A program made the position numbers and the translations under genes. Under the pieces are notes generated by a model. The model had not been told where the DNA came from and searched no databases. It saw only the letters and a program-made list of their open reading frames with translations. A stretch of 64,000 nucleotides of DNA from Spirochaetae bacterium HGW-Spirochaetae-3 (GTDB taxonomy: Bacteria > Spirochaetota > Spirochaetia > Treponematales > UBA12059), in the NCBI GenBank assembly GCA_002839315.1, contig PGXV01000001.1, positions 434,001 to 498,000 on the forward strand, read 5' to 3'. Of this stretch, positions 43,771 through 51,301 are shown piece by piece (position 1 is the first letter of the stretch; each line of letters opens with the position of its first letter).

Positions 43771-44808
43771 TCAGCCCCTGCCCACGACGAGGTTCAACGT
43801 CGGGAACATACGATCCAGAGCAAGACCGCAGAGGCCGTAGAGATAATGCGACATGGTATCCTTCTCGAAGACCAGGCGCGGTCGTACGGACGCGTCGACC
43901 CGGACCTTATACTCGGCCTCTATCCGATCGGCCAGGTCGAACCTGAACCCCCGGCCCCCCACGATGAACAATCCGGGGTTCACGACGCAGTTGACCGCCG
44001 CCAGCGCCGAGGCTATCGACGCGACGAGGGTACCTTCGTCGGAAGGATCGAGCAGGGAATCGTACAGCATCCTGCCGCCGGCCAACGGCAGGTAATCGAG
44101 CTCTCCGGCGAAATCGGCCGCGCCGCGAAGCACCTGTCCGCCGCAGACGATGCCGGAACCCGTGCAGCGCCCGTTAAAATAGACGTACACGAGGCTATGA
44201 GCCTTCTGACCGTTCGCGCCGAGGCGTCGGTCGTAGCCGAGGGCGGACGCGTTGATATCGTTCTCCACGACGACGGGCATACCGGCCCGTTCCGAGAAGT
44301 ACGCCGCGATATCGGCATCGCCCCATTCCCCCTGGAATTCACCGGTCAGCACGCGTCCGTCCTGGACCACGCCCGGTATGCCGATAGCCAGAACGACGCG
44401 CCCCTCGGGCCGAAACACGATATCGCGCCTCATGGATTCCACGAGCTCAAGGGCCTCGCGTACGGGATCGGCTCGCACCAGGCGCCCGCCCTGCGACACG
44501 ACGGTGCCGAGGGCGTTCGCGATAGCCCAGTCGAGTCGGTCTCGCTCTATCGCGATCGCGTATATCGTACCGGCGCCGGCGTCGAGCTCGTACTCGGTAG
44601 CCTTGCGGCCTCCACTCGATTCCTTTAGTCCGGCCGCGCGTATCTCGCCCAAGCGCTCCATGCCGACGATGGCCTGCGCTACCGTCGGGAGGCTCAGGCC
44701 GGTATCGGCGCTCAGCTCCGCCTTCGTCGCGCGACCGCGGGCGCATAGCGCCTCGCGCACGAGCGCTTCATTGACCTGCTTCATCCGTTCGGGCTTTCCT
44801 GTATACAC
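43771..44808 (-). CDS. ROK-family transcriptional regulator
   Basis: 345 residues from a GTG (44808) with GGAG six bases upstream; an ATG at 44784 is the alternative. N-terminal winged helix: GRATKAELSADTGLSLPTVA and a QAIVGMERLGEIR segment. Then the ROK/actin-like ATP fold: AIGIPGVVQDGRV, VENDINASALGYDRR and the YFNGRCTGSGIVCGGQV region, which replaces the usual GTGIG and has fewer zinc-binding cysteines than NagC/Mlc. It probably represses its own operon with the MFS transporter, relieved by a sugar or sugar phosphate. A perfect operator-like palindrome lies at 44821-44847. Confidence 0.9.
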   Translation of the reverse strand: MYTGKPERMKQVNEALVREALCARGRATKAELSADTGLSLPTVAQAIVGMERLGEIRAAGLKESSGGRKATEYELDAGAGTIYAIAIERDRLDWAIANALGTVVSQGGRLVRADPVREALELVESMRRDIVFRPEGRVVLAIGIPGVVQDGRVLTGEFQGEWGDADIAAYFSERAGMPVVVENDINASALGYDRRLGANGQKAHSLVYVYFNGRCTGSGIVCGGQVLRGAADFAGELDYLPLAGGRMLYDSLLDPSDEGTLVASIASALAAVNCVVNPGLFIVGGRGFRFDLADRIEAEYKVRVDASVRPRLVFEKDTMSHYLYGLCGLALDRMFPTLNLVVGRG

Positions 44809-44820
44809 GAGCGTCTCCGT

Positions 44821-44870
44821 TACTTAATAAATATACTTTATTAAGTATCCTTATTATGCCACATTGTCAA
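44821..44870 (-). promoter_or_regulatory. ROK operator palindrome and -35 of the ROK-MFS operon
   Basis: Arms TACTTAATAAA (44821-44831) and its exact complement (44837-44847) with a 5-base spacer, AT-rich as for ROK-type operators. On the - strand TTGACA (44870-44865) lies 17 bases before the palindrome edge, so a repressor bound here would cover the -10 region. Confidence 0.7.
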
Positions 44871-44953
44871 GCCCGTCCGATGTCGCCGAGCGGCTGAGCG
44901 AACGGGGCGACGAATATAAACGGGCGCTTATACGTATACAATCTCTTGATTTA

Positions 44954-44982
44954 TTGATGGATCAAGCGTTATCTGCTATTAT
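44954..44982 (+). promoter_or_regulatory. Promoter for a leaderless glycosyltransferase-like message
   Basis: TTGATG (44954-44959), 17 bases and TATTAT (44977-44982), 6 bases before the ATG at 44989. No ribosome-binding site is present. Confidence 0.6.
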
Positions 44983-44988
44983 CGAGAC

Positions 44989-46233
44989 ATGAAAATTGGT
45001 ATCGGATTCGTTACTGGCAGAAAAGGTTTCAAGCATCTCTTCAGGACGTACGTCAACAGCTGGAGCGAGCACGGCTTCGTAGAGGACAAGGAAACGACGA
45101 TCAAGCTGCTCGTCGCCTATGATCTGTCCTACTTCAAGACGCGCGCGACCGATTATACCAGGGTAGATCCGGAACTAGCTAAAAAACTCGACGGGATATC
45201 GTACTTCGGGACGACCCGTATCGCCGATGAGCGTCAGATGCTCGTCAAGGAGGGAGTCATCGACTCGAGCGAGTCGATGCTCCTCTTCGGAGAAGGCTAC
45301 GGCAAGAAAAGGAATGCGGTCGTCTGGTTCGCCGTCAGGGCCGGCCTGGACAGGCTCCTTTTCATCGACGACGACGAATATCCGCTCGCGGTGCAGCGCG
45401 GGGATCCCGTACATTGGCGCGGGCAATCGGTGCTGGGCGCGCATCTTTTCGCATCTTCCGACGCCGACATCACGCACGGTCGGCACTGCGGTTATATATC
45501 GCCCATACCCAAGATAAAATTCGACTCGTCGCTTCCCGAGGATACGTTCGCCGAGCTCATCGGCGCCCTGTCGAACGATATCGTATCATGGGAGACCATA
45601 CGCAAGGTCGTTATAGGCGACGGTGGCGTCACCTACGCCGATCCCCGCATCGTAGACGGCATACCCCCAGAAGAAGTGCATTCGGTCAAGGGAATGAAAT
45701 TCATAAGCGGCGCGAACCTGTGCCTGAACCTGCGGAAAGGAGGAGCTGATTCGCCTTTCTTCAATCCGCCGGGAGCCCGTGGAGAGGACACGTTCCTGTC
45801 GACCTGCCTCGAGGACAAGCGCGTTCTTCGCGTGCCCGCCTATACCTTCCATGACGCGTTCCTGACGTACAAGGCGCTGCTACACGGGGTATTGCCGAGG
45901 CGGCTCGATCCGGTAGACGCGCTCGACCCGAACGTCGTCAAGCGCTTCGCCAAGGCATCCATAGGCTGGGTTCGGTACAAGCCCCTGCTTACCTACGTCA
46001 CCGACCGGTCCGCCTACGAGTCGACCGTCGAATCCATGAAGGATACCTTCGAACGTCTCGGCCCCGGCCTCAGGACGTACTTCAAGGCCGACGAGTTTAC
46101 GCGTCTCCTACCCGAGCTTAAAAAATACTCGGACAAGGTGCCCGAGCATCACGAATTGTTCGAGCGGACGAAGGAGGCGTGGCGTAAGGCCCTGCCCTGG
46201 GCGCGGCAGAACCCTACCGGCAACGGGTTCTGA
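44989..46233 (+). CDS. Glycosyltransferase-like protein (GT-A/DXD type), unknown substrate
   Basis: 414 residues. LLFIDDDEYPLAV carries a DDD cluster after a hydrophobic strand, as the metal-binding DXD of GT-A enzymes. The N-terminal IGIGFVTGRKGFKHLFRTYV and later FNPPGARGEDTFLSTCLED (a candidate catalytic ED block) fit a glycosyltransferase or a closely related nucleotidyl-sugar enzyme. The C-terminal ~120 residues are helical and charged. No membrane segment. I am not certain of the family, and substrate is unknown. It stands alone, convergent with YkgJ, with a leaderless-type promoter directly upstream. Confidence 0.6.
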   Translation: MKIGIGFVTGRKGFKHLFRTYVNSWSEHGFVEDKETTIKLLVAYDLSYFKTRATDYTRVDPELAKKLDGISYFGTTRIADERQMLVKEGVIDSSESMLLFGEGYGKKRNAVVWFAVRAGLDRLLFIDDDEYPLAVQRGDPVHWRGQSVLGAHLFASSDADITHGRHCGYISPIPKIKFDSSLPEDTFAELIGALSNDIVSWETIRKVVIGDGGVTYADPRIVDGIPPEEVHSVKGMKFISGANLCLNLRKGGADSPFFNPPGARGEDTFLSTCLEDKRVLRVPAYTFHDAFLTYKALLHGVLPRRLDPVDALDPNVVKRFAKASIGWVRYKPLLTYVTDRSAYESTVESMKDTFERLGPGLRTYFKADEFTRLLPELKKYSDKVPEHHELFERTKEAWRKALPWARQNPTGNGF

Positions 46234-46243
46234 CCCGTGCGCT

Positions 46244-46750
46244 TTACTTCGTGATCCCGGGCGCGTAGCGCTCTATGATCTTCTCCGCTATCAGGTACGC
46301 GGCGGGGCAGAACTCGGTATTGAACGCGAGTCGGCCGAGCGCCTTCTGGATGCCGCGCTCGCGCATATACGGAAAATCATCGCAATCGTTGGGCCTGACG
46401 TCGTAGATATCGCAGGCGTTGTCCTCGCGGAGGAACGGGCATGGCATGGTCTTGCACATCCAGCCGAGATCCTCGTCCCGTACGAGGGCCTCGTCCATGA
46501 ACCGCTGCGGATCCCGGCCTATAGCCTTGCAGGCGCGCTTTATATCGGACCCGCTCATCTTGGGACCGATGGTCCTGCAGCAGTTCCCGCACTTGAGGCA
46601 GTCGATCTCGGCGAACACCTCTTCGTTGAAGTCGGCTACGACGTGGTCGAAATTCTTGTTGTTGAACTTGCCGAGATATTTCATCTGCCGCTTGATGAAC
46701 TCATTGCGCTCGCGGCTCTTTTCGAGCAGAAGCTCGTACTCGTGATCCAT
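46244..46750 (-). CDS. YkgJ-family cysteine-cluster protein
   Basis: About 168 residues. DCLKCGNCCRTIGPKM is the C-x2-C-x2-C-C core of the YkgJ/UPF0153 family, followed by WMCKTMPCPFLRED, NACDIYDVRPNDCDDFP and a late CPA, which complete the expected eight cysteines for one zinc or iron-sulfur centre. These are small cytoplasmic proteins of unproven function. I prefer the ATG at 46750 because a TATGAT element ends 7 bases before it; an in-frame ATG at 46762 would overlap that element. Its -35 overlaps the stop codon of the PHP gene. Confidence 0.9.
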   Translation of the reverse strand: MDHEYELLLEKSRERNEFIKRQMKYLGKFNNKNFDHVVADFNEEVFAEIDCLKCGNCCRTIGPKMSGSDIKRACKAIGRDPQRFMDEALVRDEDLGWMCKTMPCPFLREDNACDIYDVRPNDCDDFPYMRERGIQKALGRLAFNTEFCPAAYLIAEKIIERYAPGITK

Positions 46751-46757
46751 AGGGCGA

Positions 46758-46787
46758 ATCATAATCCGAAACCGGACTGCACCTCAA
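46758..46787 (-). promoter_or_regulatory. Promoter for leaderless YkgJ message
   Basis: On the - strand TTGAGG (46787-46782), 18 bases and TATGAT (46763-46758), 7 bases before the ATG at 46750. The -35 covers the PHP stop codon and abuts the 17-bp repeat array. Confidence 0.5.
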
Positions 46788-47584
46788 GCGTCGTCGCCGC
46801 GGTAGCGTCGTCGCCGCGGTAGCGTCGTCGCCGCGATAGCGTCGTCGCCGCGATAGCGTCGTCGCCGCGATAGCGTCGTCGCCGCGCCTTCGAGGAAACC
46901 CAGGAATCCCTCTACGGAAGCGTTGACCACTCGTTCTTCCGGTATTCCGGCCGCCTTGATCACGGACAGGGCGACCGGTACGTTGCCCACGTCGCGCCAG
47001 TAGTGGGCGTCGCTGCCGCAGACGACGAGAGCGCCTTCCTCCGCGCAGATCGAGGCCAGCTCGGCGCAGGATTCGGCGCTCCCCTTGCGTATGCGGAACG
47101 AGCTGTTGTTTATCTCCAGCGCCTTACCGTACGCGACGGCGGCCCGTACGACGGCCCGTTTGTCGATGGGGAAGCCCGGATTGCCTGGATGGGATATGGC
47201 GTCTACGCGCGGACTGGCCAGCGCGGCTATCATCGCCTCGGTGTTCTCCGCGACGCTCATCGGCGCCAGGCATATATCGTGGAAACCGGCGAGCACGAAG
47301 TCGAGCCTGGCCAGCAGGTAGTCGGCCAGGTCGACCCCGCCGTCCAGGCCCATGATATTGGCCTCGATTCCCGTCATGAAACGGACCCCGTGGATATAAT
47401 CGGGAAGTATGCGTAGGTTCCCGAAATGATACGGATGAGTACCGCCCGGCATCGCCGGGCCATGGTCGGTGAGGACGAAGCCGGAGAGGCCTCGCCTCCT
47501 GGCGCCCTTGGCGAGTTCGTCGATCGTCGAATACGCGTGGCCGGAAGCCACGGAATGGGTGTGGGTGTCGATTCGTATCTTCAT
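46784..47584 (-). CDS. PHP-domain phosphoesterase with repeat-encoded C-terminus
   Basis: 266 residues. The N-terminal RIDTHTHSVASGHAYS gives the first PHP metal ligands (HxH). LSGFVLTDHGPAMPG, LDFVLAGFHDICL, AISHPGNPGFPID and VVCGSDAHYW supply the others, as in YcdX-type trinuclear phosphatases. The last ~35 residues are unlike the family: two copies of a 17-residue unit with RRRRYRGDDA, encoded by a 17-bp minisatellite (46788-46885). The basic tail is probably disordered and not needed for catalysis. GGTGA lies before the ATG. Substrate (phosphate ester of a nucleotide, sugar or histidinol-like compound) is unknown. Confidence 0.9.
   Translation of the reverse strand: MKIRIDTHTHSVASGHAYSTIDELAKGARRRGLSGFVLTDHGPAMPGGTHPYHFGNLRILPDYIHGVRFMTGIEANIMGLDGGVDLADYLLARLDFVLAGFHDICLAPMSVAENTEAMIAALASPRVDAISHPGNPGFPIDKRAVVRAAVAYGKALEINNSSFRIRKGSAESCAELASICAEEGALVVCGSDAHYWRDVGNVPVALSVIKAAGIPEERVVNASVEGFLGFLEGAATTLSRRRRYRGDDAIAATTLPRRRRYRGDDA
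46788..46885. repeat. 17-bp minisatellite, 5.8 units
   Basis: Tandem units of GCGTCGTCGCCGCGRTA starting at 46788, 46805, 46822, 46839, 46856 and a partial unit at 46873-46885. Copies differ only at one G/A position near the 3' end. The array lies within the PHP gene's 3' end; because 17 is not a multiple of 3, each unit shifts the reading frame and three units make a 17-residue super-repeat. Confidence 0.95.
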
Positions 47585-47626
47585 GGTGTATCACCATGAT
47601 CCACGAATCGACGCGCCGTGTCCAGA

Positions 47627-47947
47627 CTAGAGGAATTCCTCTCGCTGAGGCGTGAAGGTATCGGTGACGACGCTATCCTCGAGGAATCGCACGGCATGCG
47701 GCACGTTGGGGCCGGCATAGAACGTGTCGCCCGGCCCGAGCGTCTCCTCCCTGCCTTCCATGGACAGTACGAGCCTCCCCGATACGACGTAGCTCGCCTG
47801 CTCGTGCGGGTGGGCGTGCTCGGCTACTTCCTTGCCGGCGTCGAAGTGGGCCTCCACGACCATCATACCGCCGCCGCGCGCCAGTATCTTGCGATAGGCG
47901 CCGGGGAATAATTGCTTGGGTTGGGCGTCAGAATTCTTGGCTATCAT
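47627..47947 (-). CDS. Small cupin-domain protein
   Basis: 106 residues, one conserved cupin barrel. Motif 1 is the GGGMMVVEAHFDAGKEVAEH region followed by HPHEQASYVVSG (the HxH and Glu of the metal site); motif 2 is GPNVPHAVRF with the last His. It probably binds a divalent metal and a small ligand. It is not assignable to an enzyme; similar short cupins act in sugar or aromatic metabolism or as sensors. GAGGAGGG precedes the ATG at 47947. The previous gene downstream is the PHP phosphoesterase, in the same direction with a 43-base gap. Confidence 0.9.
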   Translation of the reverse strand: MIAKNSDAQPKQLFPGAYRKILARGGGMMVVEAHFDAGKEVAEHAHPHEQASYVVSGRLVLSMEGREETLGPGDTFYAGPNVPHAVRFLEDSVVTDTFTPQREEFL

Positions 47948-47984
47948 GGATCCCTCCTCATAGGTGCTTCGAATGGTACGTCGT

Positions 47985-48473
47985 CTACAGGCGGTCGACG
48001 GGTCGCCAGAATCCTTCGTGAACGGCCGACGCTCCCGGCACGCCTTCCGGCCCCTCGACGGTCACGGTGCGTTGGCCGCGCGCGAACACCTCGCGGCACG
48101 GCAAGTCGAGGGTCGGGTTTTCAGGGTCGTCTCCGGTAATATCGCGCAGCGCCCTTTCCGACAGCGCGTAGACGACGCGCCCTATACCGGACCAGTAAAT
48201 AGCGCCGGAGCACATGGCGCAAGGCTCGGCGCTCGTATATAGCGTGCACGAGCGCAGGAAATCCCTATCGTAGGCTTTCGACGCGGCCCTAGCCAAGTTT
48301 GTCTCGGCGTGCCCCGTGCAGTCCTTTTCCGTTCCCACGGTATTGCCCGCTTCTAGGAGTATAGCGCCGTTACGGTCCGCGAGGACGGCCCCGAAGGGAT
48401 GATTACCCTCGTCCCTCGACCTCTTCGCTCTGCCTACGGCCGCCGTCAAGAGCTCCCTATCCGTATCGTTCAT
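47985..48473 (-). CDS. Nucleoside/guanine deaminase (CDA fold)
   Basis: 162 residues from the ATG at 48473, with GGAGG nine bases upstream. The zinc site is complete: CTGHAETNLARAAS (His and catalytic Glu) and TSAEPCAMCSGAIYW (Cys pair). The overall size and the GNHPFGAVLAD start fit guanine deaminase/GuaD or TadA-like CMP/dCMP-type deaminases; the C-terminal half, with a FARGQRTVTVEGP strand, resembles the nucleoside deaminase subgroup more than TadA. It would deaminate guanine or a nucleoside in the cytoplasm. It lies upstream of the cupin gene in the same direction. Confidence 0.9.
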   Translation of the reverse strand: MNDTDRELLTAAVGRAKRSRDEGNHPFGAVLADRNGAILLEAGNTVGTEKDCTGHAETNLARAASKAYDRDFLRSCTLYTSAEPCAMCSGAIYWSGIGRVVYALSERALRDITGDDPENPTLDLPCREVFARGQRTVTVEGPEGVPGASAVHEGFWRPVDRL

Positions 48474-48545
48474 TAAGCAAGCCTCCAAATCCGCTTTACT
48501 ATCGGTAGACCGGGTCCATGGAGTCAAGGCCTCCGCGGCCACGTC

Positions 48546-48575
48546 TTGTCCCCGGAGCCGGATGCTATCTATAAT
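48546..48575 (+). promoter_or_regulatory. Promoter for a leaderless thioesterase message
   Basis: TTGTCC (48546-48551), 18 bases and a perfect TATAAT (48570-48575), 7 bases before the ATG at 48583. Confidence 0.6.
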
Positions 48576-48582
48576 CGATTGC

Positions 48583-48978
48583 ATGAAACATCGCACAGAG
48601 CTGGTCGTGCGCACCTACGAGTGCGACATGAACGGCCACGTAAACAACGCCAATTATCTCCACTACCTCGAGTACGCCAGGCACGAGTATCTCAAGGCGA
48701 TCGGATTCGACTTCGCCGGATCCATCGAGTCCGGCTACGGTCTATACGTCACCCGTATAGAGATCGACTACAAGCGGTCAGCGATGCTCGACGATCGCCT
48801 AATCATAGAATCCGCGCCCGTGAAGAAGGGCGCCGTCTCCGGAGTCATGGAGCAGTCCATACGGCGCGGCGACGATCTCGTGACTCTGGCGCGGGTCTCC
48901 TGGGCCTTCGTCGACGCCACCGGTAAGCCGACGAGGATCCCCCCCGAACTGGACGTGCCCGGTCTTTCGCCCGCATAG
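48583..48978 (+). CDS. Hot-dog-fold acyl-CoA thioesterase (YbgC-like)
   Basis: 131 residues. RTYECDMNGHVNNANYLHYL carries the Asp and the NNAxY core of 4-hydroxybenzoyl-CoA-type/YbgC-like thioesterases, followed by the long helix EYARHEYLKAIGF. IEIDYKRSAMLDDRLIIES and DLVTLARVSWAFVDATGKPT complete the hot-dog fold. It hydrolyses acyl-CoA thioesters, in the cytoplasm. The ATG at 48583 lies 7 bases after a perfect TATAAT with no ribosome-binding site, so the message is probably leaderless; an upstream ATG at 48562 would sit inside the promoter. Confidence 0.9.
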   Translation: MKHRTELVVRTYECDMNGHVNNANYLHYLEYARHEYLKAIGFDFAGSIESGYGLYVTRIEIDYKRSAMLDDRLIIESAPVKKGAVSGVMEQSIRRGDDLVTLARVSWAFVDATGKPTRIPPELDVPGLSPA

Positions 48979-49028
48979 GCTGAATCCGCTATACTCTATT
49001 CCATAATTACGGCGAGGAGATAAACGCT

Positions 49029-50042
49029 ATGAATTATCAGGATGTCCGGGCGAAAGCCAAGGAAACCATCGGCCCCTTCTGCAAGGTGTGCCCCGAATGC
49101 AACGGCGTTGCCTGCAAGGGCATGATACCGGGCCCCGGAGGCAAGGGAACGGGGCTCGGCTTTATCAGGAACTACCAGGACCTGAGGAACATACGGCTCG
49201 TCATGGATACGGTCTATCAGCCGGTCGCGGCTTCCGCGAAGACGACGCTGTTCGGCAAGGATTTCTCCATGCCGGTATTCGCCGCGCCCGTCGGCGCGGT
49301 AGGGCTCCACTATAGCGACGCCTACACCGATCTATCGTACTCGGCCGCCGTCCTCGAGGGATGCAGGACCGCGGGAAGCGCCGCCTTCACCGGCGACGGC
49401 GTCAAGGACGAGGTCTACAAAGGCACGATCGACGCCATAAAGGCGATGGGCGGTCACGGCATCCCGACGATCAAGCCGTGGAGCGTCGCCGAGGTGATCG
49501 CCAAGGCCAAGATGGCCGAGGACGCCGGCGCCTTCGCGTTCGCGATGGACATCGACGCGGCCGGCCTCGTCGTGCTGGCTATGCAGGGCAAGCCGGTCGC
49601 GCCTATGCCGGTTGGATCGCTGGCCAGGATAGCGTCGTCCGTACGCATACCGTTCATACTCAAGGGCGTGATGACGCCATCGGGCGCGCTCAAGGCACTG
49701 GAGGCGGGCGCCGCGGGCATCGTCGTATCGAACCACGGCGGACGCGTGCTCGACGAGACGCCTTCGACGATAGAGGCGCTGCCGGATATAGCCCGGGTAG
49801 TAGCCGGACGCATGGCCATCCTGATCGACGGCGGTTTCAGGACCGGCCTCGACGTGTTCAAGGCGCTGGCGCTCGGCGCCGACGGAGTCCTGATCGGAAG
49901 GCCCTTCACGTGGTCGGTGTACGGCGGCGGCGCGGAGGGAGTCAGGCTCTACCTGGAGAAGGTACGGGCCGAGCTGGAGGAAGCCATGCTCATGACCGGA
50001 GCCAACTCTATCGCGGATATCGACGCGTCCAGAATTTGCTAG
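49029..50042 (+). CDS. FMN-dependent alpha-hydroxy-acid oxidising enzyme with N-terminal cysteine motif
   Basis: 337 residues. The N-terminal FCKVCPECNGVACKG gives C-x2-C-x2-C-x4-C at residues 18-29. The FMN barrel follows: FSMPVFAAPVGAVG, AAFTGDGVKDE, then PFILKGVMTPSGA (the Lys), VVSNHGGRVLDETPST (catalytic His and Arg) and ILIDGGFRTGLDVFKALALG with GADGVLIGRP, all as in lactate/glycolate oxidase and type-2 IPP isomerase. In anaerobes the cysteine-containing branch is common and probably a dehydrogenase with an unknown electron acceptor. GAGGAG precedes the ATG. Substrate not readable. Confidence 0.88.
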   Translation: MNYQDVRAKAKETIGPFCKVCPECNGVACKGMIPGPGGKGTGLGFIRNYQDLRNIRLVMDTVYQPVAASAKTTLFGKDFSMPVFAAPVGAVGLHYSDAYTDLSYSAAVLEGCRTAGSAAFTGDGVKDEVYKGTIDAIKAMGGHGIPTIKPWSVAEVIAKAKMAEDAGAFAFAMDIDAAGLVVLAMQGKPVAPMPVGSLARIASSVRIPFILKGVMTPSGALKALEAGAAGIVVSNHGGRVLDETPSTIEALPDIARVVAGRMAILIDGGFRTGLDVFKALALGADGVLIGRPFTWSVYGGGAEGVRLYLEKVRAELEEAMLMTGANSIADIDASRIC

Positions 50043-50056
50043 CGGAAGTACCATGA

Positions 50057-50460
50057 TTGAACCATGGCGAGTTCCACCGTACGGTACACAGGGGTAACGA
50101 GGAAGTCCTCAAGATCATCGAGGACGGCTTCACCGGCATACCGGCCTCCGCGCTCGAGGACATTGACCGCACGTCGATGGGTTCCAACCTGCGGCGGTCG
50201 TTTGACCAGCGCGTGGTCGGCGCCGTAGGCGCGGCCATAGCCCTGCTCATACCCTGTTGGCCGGATCTTCCCGGGAACTGCGCAGACGGGTCGCGCGCGC
50301 GACTTCCGAGCTCAAGAACGAGGACAGGTTACTCGAAACGAGCGAGGCCAAGAACGGGGCCTTCATCGGCAAGAGGATAGACGAGATAGGTTTCCGCGCC
50401 GAATCCGTGGAGCAATTCGGGCGGACCATGAAGCGGGCCCTCGGGGAATCGCTCATGATT
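50057..50460 (+). pseudogene. Frameshifted coding remnant
   Basis: From 50057 one frame reads FHRTVHRGNEEVLKIIEDGF and ends in a hydrophobic AVGAAIALLI stretch near 50250. The continuation is coherent only in the +2 frame: LLAGSSRELRRRVAR onward, a charged helix to about 50460 (ending MKRALGESLM). Joining the two would need a shift of one base near 50250. The result would be a soluble helix, one membrane segment and a coiled helix, perhaps the leftover of a signalling protein. No full gene is present on either strand in this 425-base gap; confidence is modest. Confidence 0.4.
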
Positions 50461-50468
50461 CGGGTAGC

Positions 50469-50768
50469 TCAGTCCTCGAGAACGAAGCCGTCCTTGTCGA
50501 AGTTGACCACGGAGCCTTCGCTGAACATACGGTATTCGGGCAAGCCGTTCCCGGCTCCGCCTGACGCCACGAGGTTCTGCGGCGCGGCGAGGGTGCCGGA
50601 CTGCACCTTTCCGTCCTTGTAGAACGATATGGGAGTACCGCCCTTGAACTCAACCAAGTGCGGCTTGAAGGCTATGCCGACGGAAGACTTGGTAGCCAGC
50701 CATGCCGTAGCGAGCCTCTGATCCGCGGCCAAGGTTCCGCATTTGGGGCGCTCCGCATTGCCGTTCAT
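50469..50768 (-). CDS. Small hypothetical protein
   Basis: 99 residues from the ATG at 50768, supported by AAAGGAGG eight bases upstream; an in-frame ATG at 50816 has none. The protein is beta-rich with Gly turns: a cysteine near the start (ERPKCGTLAA), then IAFKPHLVEFKGGTPISFYK and VQSGTLAAPQNLVA, and a C-terminal FSEGSVVNFDKDGFVLED. The repeated G-x-x-x-x-F-x-x-(D/G)-G pattern recalls MORN/YwqK-like or WG-type strands, but I do not recognise a family. It follows the histone-like gene by 87 bases and could share its transcript. Confidence 0.7.
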   Translation of the reverse strand: MNGNAERPKCGTLAADQRLATAWLATKSSVGIAFKPHLVEFKGGTPISFYKDGKVQSGTLAAPQNLVASGGAGNGLPEYRMFSEGSVVNFDKDGFVLED

Positions 50769-50855
50769 GATAGCGCCTCCTTTCCGTACGCGCGTCCCAT
50801 AGCGGATAGGAGCCATTTCTACACGGCCGATCCGCGACAGGACGCTAATTGACGC

Positions 50856-51044
50856 TTACTTGATGTCCTTTTCCTGCACGGTCTTGCGTCCGTCGGCCTT
50901 GGCGCTCTTGATGGCCTCTTCGCAGATGGAACGAACCTTGTCGGAAAGCGCATCGATCACTGCAGCGGAACACTTCAGCTCTGAAGCGTCTTTGATGAAG
51001 GCCTTGACCTTTGATGCGATAACGAGGGTCTCTTTTTCTGCCAT
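50856..51044 (-). CDS. Histone-fold nucleoid protein, 62 residues
   Basis: 62 residues that fit a single histone fold: helix 1 (IASKVKAFIKDASELK), a loop, a long helix 2 (SAAVIDALSDKVRSICEEAI with KSAKADG) and a short helix 3 starting at GRKTVQEKDIK. The C-terminal GRKTV-x3-DI matches the AGRKTI/V-x3-DI signature of archaeal histones; the protein stops there, so helix 3 is cut short. Small histones of this kind are known in bacteria (Bdellovibrio, Leptospira), where they coat or bend DNA. Six Lys/Arg in helix 1 and the tail suit DNA binding. AAGGAG precedes the ATG. DUF1931-type double histones are longer, so it is not one of those. Confidence 0.75.
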   Translation of the reverse strand: MAEKETLVIASKVKAFIKDASELKCSAAVIDALSDKVRSICEEAIKSAKADGRKTVQEKDIK

Positions 51045-51070
51045 ACGTTCTCCTTGAACATGAATGACTA

Positions 51071-51099
51071 ATGTTATTCTATCGAACCATTCTTGTCGA
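51071..51099 (-). promoter_or_regulatory. Promoter of the histone-like gene
   Basis: On the - strand TCGACA (51099-51094), 17 bases and TAACAT (51076-51071). The transcript would have a leader of about 20 bases carrying the AAGGAG site. The rest of the 51100-51301 gap holds no gene I trust. Confidence 0.5.
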
Positions 51100-51301
51100 G
51101 AGGAACAGAACGCGGAGATATGATTTACGCGGAACTAAGCGCCATAATGCCGTACTCAGCTGACTTTTTCTCTTTACTCCGTCCTTTACGGCTTGTATTA
51201 TCGGATGATCGCCGCGTAAAAGGCATTAGTTGCGGCGGATCGACACGTGTAGAGACTAAAAGACGGTGTTCTATGTCGCCATTAGCCGATGAGGATCTCC
51301 G

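Noticed and set aside
46788-46885. Repeat array resembling a CRISPR
   Set aside because: 17-bp units are contiguous with no spacers and no cas genes are near; this is a minisatellite.
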